From a virus, in IMG/VR virus record IMGVR_UViG_3300049450_000009, positions 1-29,007 of that record: a stretch of 29,007 nucleotides of DNA. One strand, given 5' to 3'. The first letter of the stretch is position 1, and the number at the start of each line of letters is the position of its first letter. The position numbers were made by a program, and so were the translations under genes. Shown piece after piece: positions 23,732 through 29,007 of the stretch. Below the pieces are notes generated by a model. The model was not told where the DNA came from and did not search any database. It was given only the letters and a program-made list of their open reading frames with translations.

Positions 23732-24859
23732 CACGCCGAGTTGGTCGAGTGTGTCACGTAAGATTTGGTCGTAGGAGGCATTCACCGGAGCGACGTTGTT
23801 TGTACCATAGTTCAACGGCGCTCCGCGTCCTGCCGGGAGATTACGACGCATGGAATTACCATTTGGGCGTTGCTGTCCCTTGTTTTGGTTCATGCGCATC
23901 ATGTTAAGTTGAATTTTCGCCCATACCTCCCCCAAAGACATATTCTGAAACTGAGGTTCGCTCAGTACAGCATGAAATATGGGAATGTATTGACGAGCAC
24001 CAGGGTTCTCGTTGAAGAATCCATGTACCTCACTTTCTGTTTGACGAAGCTGAGCCTGTGCAGCTTGCGTACGTTGCTGTTGGATTTGTTCTTGTTCGGT
24101 TCTCTGCCGAATTGGTGCAGTTACCTGCGAGATTTCCTGTCGAACGATATCGACGAGCGACTTTGCGTCAACGCCACCTGGCGCTATACCAATCTTTGAT
24201 ACATCCACACCGGCCGTTGCAGCCATAGTAAGAAGTTTTCGAATTGTAGCAACGGGATCGCGCTTTGCCTCAGCCGCGAGTTGCAACGCTTGAATTTGCT
24301 CTCCGTCATTAAGACCGAGACGCGCACCTGTACCGTTTCTGTCGCGTAACTGTTCTTGTAGTTGTGTGACACGTCCGTGAAGCTCTTGGCCGATCTCAAC
24401 TGCACGATTAAGTCTATTGGTTACGTCCTGCGCTCTGTGAGTTTCCTGCGCAAGCTGAGCACGTGCTCGAACGTTGTCGGTATAGAGCCGTGCTTCCATA
24501 CCTGCACGGGCAACAACCTGACCGTTCGGACCGACGAAATTTCCTCGAGCATCTTGCGTAATTTGTCCAGGTTGGAATTGAGGCTGCTGACGCTGCGGTT
24601 GTTGTCCAGGCTGTTGTCGCTGAACTTCCGGTTGGTAAGTCGGCTGTCGCTGTTCGATCCGCTGGTCGATGTCTTGACTTTCGCTTTCAAAGCTTTCGCT
24701 TCCTTGTTCAAATGCGGATTCGTCCATGCCGAGATTGTCGAGAACCATATCCATGGCTTCGGAGCCAGGACCATTGTCGCCGCCAGTGTGATCCATACCA
24801 CCCTGACCACCCATACCGCCATTTGATTGCGAAAAGCCTTCGCCTGATGTCATCGACAT
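23726..24859 (-). CDS. Scaffolding (capsid assembly) protein, 377 aa
   Basis: Glutamine- and arginine-rich, highly helical and acidic at the N-terminus, without a catalytic motif: EGSNGGMGGQ-type glycine-rich start, QQRQPTYQPEVQRQQPGQQPQ-type region (quoted in part: QQPGQQPQRQQP), then coiled-coil-like GRVTQLQEQLRDRN and a helical middle. The C-terminus (SYDQILRDTLDQLGVV) is a compact amphipathic helix of the type that contacts the capsid protein. The position between portal and capsid genes is diagnostic. The stop codon TGA (23726-23728) lies inside dyad copy 23719-23731. CGGAGATAGCAC precedes the ATG. Confidence 0.8.
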   Translation of the reverse strand: MSMTSGEGFSQSNGGMGGQGGMDHTGGDNGPGSEAMDMVLDNLGMDESAFEQGSESFESESQDIDQRIEQRQPTYQPEVQRQQPGQQPQRQQPQFQPGQITQDARGNFVGPNGQVVARAGMEARLYTDNVRARAQLAQETHRAQDVTNRLNRAVEIGQELHGRVTQLQEQLRDRNGTGARLGLNDGEQIQALQLAAEAKRDPVATIRKLLTMAATAGVDVSKIGIAPGGVDAKSLVDIVRQEISQVTAPIRQRTEQEQIQQQRTQAAQAQLRQTESEVHGFFNENPGARQYIPIFHAVLSEPQFQNMSLGEVWAKIQLNMMRMNQNKGQQRPNGNSMRRNLPAGRGAPLNYGTNNVAPVNASYDQILRDTLDQLGVV

Positions 24860-24871
24860 GTGCTATCTCCG

Positions 24872-24884
24872 GTTTGAGTCAAAC
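24872..24884. repeat. 13-bp dyad copy (exact), between portal and scaffold genes
   Basis: GTTTGAGTCAAAC, a symmetric form; its last base belongs to the portal TAG stop. Confidence 0.9.
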
Positions 24885-27301
24885 TACTGTAAATTGGGAA
24901 CGCTCTGGCCCCCTGGTGAAGCGCCTGGCATTCCACTTGGTCCGGGCGGTGCCATTGGTTTCGGCGGTACTCCTAATTTCGGAGCACCTGCACCAGCACC
25001 TTGCGGTTGAGTTTGTCCTGAATGCAGTGCTGCAACATGCTGCAACAGGAAGCTCTGAATCTGTTGATCCGTTTTACCTTGCTGTTTCATTGCGACGACT
25101 TGTTGCTTGATTTCTGGTGGCAAGTTTGCCAGAATCTGTGCTATTGGATTTTGCCCCTGTGCGCCCTGTTGAGGTTGACCGCCTTGTGCCCCGGGTTGTG
25201 CTGGTGCGCCTCCCTGAACCGATTGTGGACCTTGTGCAGTGCCTTGTGGCGCGCCTACGCCTTGAGCGGTCTTGGCTTGCATTTCCTGTGTAATAGCCTG
25301 CCAGTCTTCCGGCTTAATAACAACTTCCGTAAACGCTTGCTCCAATACCCGAAGCATAATTTGAAGCGTCGCTCCGGGAGCCGCTTGCGCAAACTGACCC
25401 ACAGCTTGGGCGATTTGTACGGCTTCCTTTTTCTTGAATACACTGTTGGGTTTCTCCATTGACCCGGCTACGATTTCAACGCTGTACCGACCATTAAATT
25501 CCACCATTGACATTTGACGCCACGCAAGCGCAAATGTAGGCCCGACGAGATTGACTACATCGTCTTGTGTTAAGTTTTGCACAGACAATTCTGCAAGCGA
25601 ATGTGCAATTGCAGCTACTACGTCTTCGACAACATCGACCTTCGCGCCAACGGAAAGCTTCATGGATTCTTGGTAGGTATTAACAGCGTCTTCATTTGTG
25701 TTGGTTTTAAATTGTACGCCTCTAAGCGCATCAGACGTGTTCGTAATTCGATTGATAGCATCAAGGAGGCTCTGCTTATCAAATAACTCCTTGTACTGAT
25801 CCATCCGCGGAACGATTGGTTCAATAAGATCACTGACCTTCTTCTCGCCCGCTTTGACACCAATAACATGTTTCGCGTCACCTGACCCTTCACCGCGGAC
25901 GGCGTTGATGAGCTTTTCGATTTGGTCACTGTCCACCATGTCTGAGTTATATAGAAAGTAGTCGAACACAGACGTTCGCATTCGCTTCATTTTGCGATTG
26001 ATGTCATTGATCGCATCTTGTTGATCCATGTAGTATGCAGTTTCGCCTACAGCGACCGTGCCGCCGGTGGACATCGTGTAACCGATAATGAAATACGGGA
26101 AAAATCGACTGATCACCAATGGATCGTCCCATACCCACAACGGCCACGACCAATCGTCACGCTGAAATAGCATAACGCGACGTGCCACCTTGTCCCATAC
26201 AATATAACACTCGGTCGTATACATGTTGAGATAGGCCGTGCGCTCGTCGTCGGTATGATGCGTTGACTGTGACCCTGATTCGATAGCTTGTAAGACTAAA
26301 CCGAGTCCGTCATCACGCCGTCCATCTGCCGTGTTAAATGCAGCCTTATGCGTCGGCTTATAAACCAATGTACGTGCGCCTGCAGACGTTTCCTTGATAC
26401 CGCCATCGTTGCCGACAAGGTTATTCGAGTTTGAGTCATTCTGAGTCGCTGGGTCCGGTATAGTGTAACGCTCTGTCAACATCGCTGTGGACAAGAAACA
26501 ACGTTCAGCCATCCAATCCGCGTCGCTGCCATCTTGCTGTTCAGCATATGGATCGATGATAAGATTATGCGGAAGCACATTACAAAGCGACGGGCCGGAT
26601 GGTTTCAGTACTTCCATTGATAGTTCAAGTGCTTCAAGCTTGCCGTAGATCAGTTCGACTTGTTCTTGAGTTTTCGCCGATGCAAGTTCGTCTGTTAACG
26701 ATTGCATCTGTTGAACAGCAATCTCCCGCGAGTCGTTTTTCTTCGTCCAGTCAAGTTTCAGAACGCCAAAATTGGTAAGCAAACCGACACCAACGGCCTT
26801 CTTAATCTTGGGCTTCGCATTAAGACCGTTTTGACCTCGAATAAGAGTATTGAGAACTTTTTCGAGCGACTTGGTAAATGGTTCTTCAACTTCGTCGATT
26901 GTACTACATGTGACATCGGGATTTTTGCTGTAAACCGCAGGCAACATAATGTTAAGATTGGAAAACATAATGTTTTCCGTGCCGTCACCACGCTTAAACA
27001 GTCCGCGTGTGGACTCGATGGACTTGTTCTGATTGTTATTGTAATACTTAAACACTTCATCCCAAATGATCACAACTTGTTCGTATGCAGCGATAGCAGC
27101 AGTAACCTTTTTCTCCCACAACTTACCAACGGAAGAGCTTATTGCGATACGACTACCTTCGTAAATACGATAAACTGGCGCCGGTTCCGTTGACTTCGCA
27201 ACACCTTGATCGCCAACATCATTCGTGTCAACGTTGAACACGTCAGTTGCATCGACTCCGGTCGGACCTAAATCATCGCCACGATCATAAAAATCTGACA
27301 T
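24884..27301 (-). CDS. Portal protein, 805 aa
   Basis: The portal forms the dodecameric vertex through which DNA is packaged and ejected. It lies directly downstream of the large terminase and is long, as in podovirus portals. Characteristic segments are 'FSNLNIMLPAVYSKNPDV' (about 133-150), 'NVLPHNLIIDPYAEQQDGSDA', 'CYIVWDKVARRVMLFQRDDW' and 'QQDAINDINRKMKRMRTSVFDY'. The C-terminal about 130 residues are glutamine/proline/glycine-rich. No ribosome binding site precedes the ATG; dyad copy 27304-27316 lies 2 nt upstream, with only GTGAG as weak alternative. Another variant copy lies inside (26429-26441). Confidence 0.88.
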   Translation of the reverse strand: MSDFYDRGDDLGPTGVDATDVFNVDTNDVGDQGVAKSTEPAPVYRIYEGSRIAISSSVGKLWEKKVTAAIAAYEQVVIIWDEVFKYYNNNQNKSIESTRGLFKRGDGTENIMFSNLNIMLPAVYSKNPDVTCSTIDEVEEPFTKSLEKVLNTLIRGQNGLNAKPKIKKAVGVGLLTNFGVLKLDWTKKNDSREIAVQQMQSLTDELASAKTQEQVELIYGKLEALELSMEVLKPSGPSLCNVLPHNLIIDPYAEQQDGSDADWMAERCFLSTAMLTERYTIPDPATQNDSNSNNLVGNDGGIKETSAGARTLVYKPTHKAAFNTADGRRDDGLGLVLQAIESGSQSTHHTDDERTAYLNMYTTECYIVWDKVARRVMLFQRDDWSWPLWVWDDPLVISRFFPYFIIGYTMSTGGTVAVGETAYYMDQQDAINDINRKMKRMRTSVFDYFLYNSDMVDSDQIEKLINAVRGEGSGDAKHVIGVKAGEKKVSDLIEPIVPRMDQYKELFDKQSLLDAINRITNTSDALRGVQFKTNTNEDAVNTYQESMKLSVGAKVDVVEDVVAAIAHSLAELSVQNLTQDDVVNLVGPTFALAWRQMSMVEFNGRYSVEIVAGSMEKPNSVFKKKEAVQIAQAVGQFAQAAPGATLQIMLRVLEQAFTEVVIKPEDWQAITQEMQAKTAQGVGAPQGTAQGPQSVQGGAPAQPGAQGGQPQQGAQGQNPIAQILANLPPEIKQQVVAMKQQGKTDQQIQSFLLQHVAALHSGQTQPQGAGAGAPKLGVPPKPMAPPGPSGMPGASPGGQSVPNLQ
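26429..26441. repeat. 13-bp dyad variant (one mismatch), in portal gene
   Basis: GTTTGAGTCATTC; encodes NDSN. Confidence 0.5.
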
Positions 27302-27303
27302 GA

Positions 27304-27316
27304 GTTTGACTCACAC
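27304..27316. repeat. 13-bp dyad copy (exact), 2 nt before the portal start codon
   Basis: GTTTGACTCACAC, in the gap between terL and the portal gene. Confidence 0.9.
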
Positions 27317-27319
27317 TGA

Positions 27320-27351
27320 GGGGTTTCGCCGACCCCCGCCTTCGCGAGGGC
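27320..27351. other. Two small GC-rich hairpins between TerL and portal genes
   Basis: GGGG (27320-27323) can pair with CCCC (27333-27336), and GCCTT (27338-27342) pairs with AGGGC (27347-27351) on the + strand with a G-T wobble; in the - strand transcript the second stem has one C-A mismatch. They lie immediately upstream (in the transcribed sense) of the dyad copy at 27304. They could modulate the TerL-portal boundary, but the stems are short. Confidence 0.3.
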
Positions 27352-27357
27352 AAGACT

Positions 27358-28878
27358 TCACGCTCCCGATGACCTATCGCCCATTTCTACTTCATGCCAT
27401 TGCATCCATTTCTTAGGCAATGCTTCTTTCGGCGTCACGATTTTGCTCACGTCTGGCAAATACGAAAGCATGTATTTCAACGTATTCATTGCATGATCGT
27501 TCGTGTCGGCTGGCTCGTCGATACGCTGACCCAATGGGTTTTGTTTCCAGTAATACGTATTGAATTCATCCTGAATAAAAGGCAAATCGTCACAAAAATA
27601 AATCAATGGCCCAGGGTCTTCGCCGGTGATGATATGCGGTATTCCCTTCCGGCCATTCAGATACGAGTTTACTTTGGCGATACCTGTAACAATATCGTTA
27701 CTTGCCGGCCGCATCCACAGTCCCATCTCCTCGAACAACTTAGCGATAGTGCTGCCTGTCTCCCGCAGTCCTGCGACAACAACCTTTTTAAAAATAGCTG
27801 GGTCTGCGTGAATGCGTCCGTTAAACATAAGCATTCCTGAGTATTTGGCTCGGATGCGCCTAATTTCATCGGGCTGTTTGTCATATGAAAAGTCCGTCTT
27901 GTAGTAACCGTCGAGCACTATTACTCGACCCATATGGTCCACGAAAGCCAGCAGATAACAACTTGGTGACACGATACCAAAGTCGTACGCCTCGATAACT
28001 TGCACCTGGACGTGATGCAGAAGGCAATCTGCTAAATAGTGTTCAGCATCTTTGCGTGTGAGAGTATGAGTCACGTGGTCATAGTCTGGATGGACAAGAC
28101 CCTCGAACGCTACCCATTTGCCAAGTAGATAGCGGTCACGCATTTGACCCTTGAATGTCGCTTCAAGGGTTCTGATGTAGTCATCGCTAAGGTTACTCTT
28201 ATTAGCATACGTATCACTTTCGAATAATTCCAGAATTGGTAATTTCGTATCTTCATATACAAGTAGCTTTTCAGTGCGCTGTCCGGTTTTCAGCCACAAC
28301 AAATACGGTTGCACAAGTTCTTTATAGAACCAATTATGTGATGGATTCGCTGTGAGCATAACCCACTGCGGGCCACTTGATGGCATCGACTCGTCGTCTT
28401 CATCGGATTGGTAAGGCGTGTCGCCGCGTAAACGGCCTAACAAATCTAAGAAGTCCTTATGTATGATCCCTGGGTCTTCAACCTGATCGACCCCAATCCA
28501 GTCGTACGTAGCAGAAAGAAGATTGCTCGTTGAACTCCCGTCATCTCGAGAACGTCCACGCTGCGATATGTAACGGAAATTTACTATACTTCCGTTGTGC
28601 ATATAGCAAGTGTTATCCTCTTGTGTTGGTTTCTTTTTGATCCACGATGCGGGACACCATTTAAAAAACTCTCTACGAAGTGTGTCGTTGAGCTTAGGAT
28701 ATGTTTCACGAGCTAGCAGGCCATTGGAACCTGGATAGTCCTTGACCAGCTTAAGTGCCTTCACTGACAACGCTGCGGTCTTACCATTCGCAAACGCCCC
28801 ACCAAAAATCTGTACGCGTGCTCGGCTCATGTGGAACCGATACTGCACAGAACCTTCGATGAGTTTGTAGTTAGGCAT
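27358..28878 (-). CDS. terL: Terminase large subunit, 506 aa
   Basis: ATP-driven DNA-packaging motor and headful or site-specific nuclease. Walker A is GGAFANGKT (26-34), Walker B lies in ATYDWIGVDQVED (123-135, with D131 and E134), and a coupling motif is LTANP (175-179). The nuclease part contains 'IEAYDFGIVSPSCYLLAF' with a first acidic residue, an HADPAIF segment, and TNDHAMNTLKY near the end (D461, H462). Length is usual for the family. AGGAACCAAACTT precedes the ATG, and dyad copy 28893-28905 lies just upstream. It heads the visible part of the virion module. Confidence 0.93.
   Translation of the reverse strand: MPNYKLIEGSVQYRFHMSRARVQIFGGAFANGKTAALSVKALKLVKDYPGSNGLLARETYPKLNDTLRREFFKWCPASWIKKKPTQEDNTCYMHNGSIVNFRYISQRGRSRDDGSSTSNLLSATYDWIGVDQVEDPGIIHKDFLDLLGRLRGDTPYQSDEDDESMPSSGPQWVMLTANPSHNWFYKELVQPYLLWLKTGQRTEKLLVYEDTKLPILELFESDTYANKSNLSDDYIRTLEATFKGQMRDRYLLGKWVAFEGLVHPDYDHVTHTLTRKDAEHYLADCLLHHVQVQVIEAYDFGIVSPSCYLLAFVDHMGRVIVLDGYYKTDFSYDKQPDEIRRIRAKYSGMLMFNGRIHADPAIFKKVVVAGLRETGSTIAKLFEEMGLWMRPASNDIVTGIAKVNSYLNGRKGIPHIITGEDPGPLIYFCDDLPFIQDEFNTYYWKQNPLGQRIDEPADTNDHAMNTLKYMLSYLPDVSKIVTPKEALPKKWMQWHEVEMGDRSSGA
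28064..28076. repeat. 13-bp dyad variant (two mismatches), in terL
   Basis: GTATGAGTCACGT; encodes VTHT on the - strand. Confidence 0.45.
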
Positions 28879-28892
28879 AAGTTTGGTTCCTG

Positions 28893-28905
28893 GTGTGACT
28901 CACAC
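28893..28905. repeat. 13-bp dyad copy (exact), upstream of terL
   Basis: GTGTGACTCACAC, a symmetric form; directly adjoins the TAG stop of the upstream gene. Confidence 0.9.
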
Positions 28906-29007
28906 CTAGCGACGGACGTTGGTAACAACTTGCCATGAATTGGCTAGCGGACTCATTGCCTGGTACACAACTCCGGCAGCTGAGTCAAGATACCGCTCAC
29001 CAGCATA
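28906..29007 (-). CDS. C-terminal end of an unknown protein upstream of terL (5' part outside window)
   Basis: An open frame enters from the right edge and ends at TAG (28906-28908), directly next to dyad copy 28893-28905. The 33 visible residues (ending SWQVVTNVRR) show no known motif. The place directly upstream of the large terminase is often that of the small subunit, but nothing in this short tail supports that. The dyad core TGAGTCA occurs at 28981-28987. Confidence 0.5.
   Translation of the reverse strand, partial: YAGERYLDSAAGVVYQAMSPLANSWQVVTNVRR

Noticed and set aside
144-28905. Dyad as a sigma-70 promoter, since TTGACT resembles a -35 box
   Set aside because: No consistent -10 box at 16-18 bp was seen, both orientations occur, and symmetric G/G copies (GTGTGACTCACAC) lack TTGAC.
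144-28905. Dyad as a small RNA hairpin (GTTTG-ACT-CAAAC)
   Set aside because: The most common mixed copies would have a mismatch in the middle of the stem; symmetry is kept in the DNA sense but pairing is not.
144-28905. Dyad as terminal repeats of small mobile elements
   Set aside because: The copies do not flank similar segments, no target duplications are seen, and single copies sit in compact gene junctions.
1-29007. tRNA genes, CRISPR arrays, insertion sequences, integrase or attachment sites
   Set aside because: None was found by eye; the dispersed dyads are not arranged as a repeat-spacer array.

Overview
The window is part of a tailed double-stranded DNA phage genome (Caudoviricetes), most likely short-tailed (podovirus-like). 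The large terminase, portal, scaffold, capsid, a connector-like protein, a tail-nozzle-like protein and a tail fibre follow one another, no tape-measure gene appears between them, and a 1964-residue internal-virion-type protein with a peptidase domain ends the module. The host cannot be read from the sequence. No integrase, RNA polymerase, tRNA, CRISPR array or insertion sequence is visible, and both window ends cut through genes.

Layout. Positions 1-5593 (+ strand) hold a small early/replication block: the end of an unknown gene, three small proteins (one ribbon-helix-helix-like), a Dda/RecD-like SF1 helicase, a P-loop nucleotide kinase, a family-A DNA polymerase with 3'-5' exonuclease and an N-terminal uracil-DNA-glycosylase-like domain, and a small winged-helix-like protein. 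Positions 5606-29007 (- strand, read right to left) hold the virion module: unknown gene end, TerL, portal, scaffold, major capsid protein, two small virion proteins, connector-like protein, tail nozzle with an inserted jelly-roll-like domain, tail fibre, GNAT acetyltransferase, three presumed internal virion proteins, three small genes (one resembling the Acb2/Tad1 cyclic-nucleotide sponge family) and the giant protein. The two blocks converge at 5593/5606. Genes are tightly packed with several ATGA overlaps. No stretch over 300 bases lacks a gene; the longest gap (21475-21567) carries a 15-bp-stem hairpin.

The most striking signal is not a gene. A 13-bp dyad, GTNTGASTCANAC (S = C or G), occurs 21 times exactly and about 7 more times with one to three mismatches. 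Chance predicts far less than one exact copy in 29 kb. It fills most of the gaps between - strand genes, lies between the convergent stop codons, contains the helicase start codon, sits 2 nt before three start codons that lack a good Shine-Dalgarno sequence, and recurs inside long genes so that no segment much over 2 kb lacks a copy. In several unrelated proteins it leaves the same peptide imprint (VSQT or VSHT). Each copy is centred on GACTC or GAGTC, a subset of GANTC. The symmetry points to a dimeric DNA-binding protein. It could be a distributed operator or 'stoperator' system, or a genome-scale replication, packaging or nucleoid-type site; the function is unknown.
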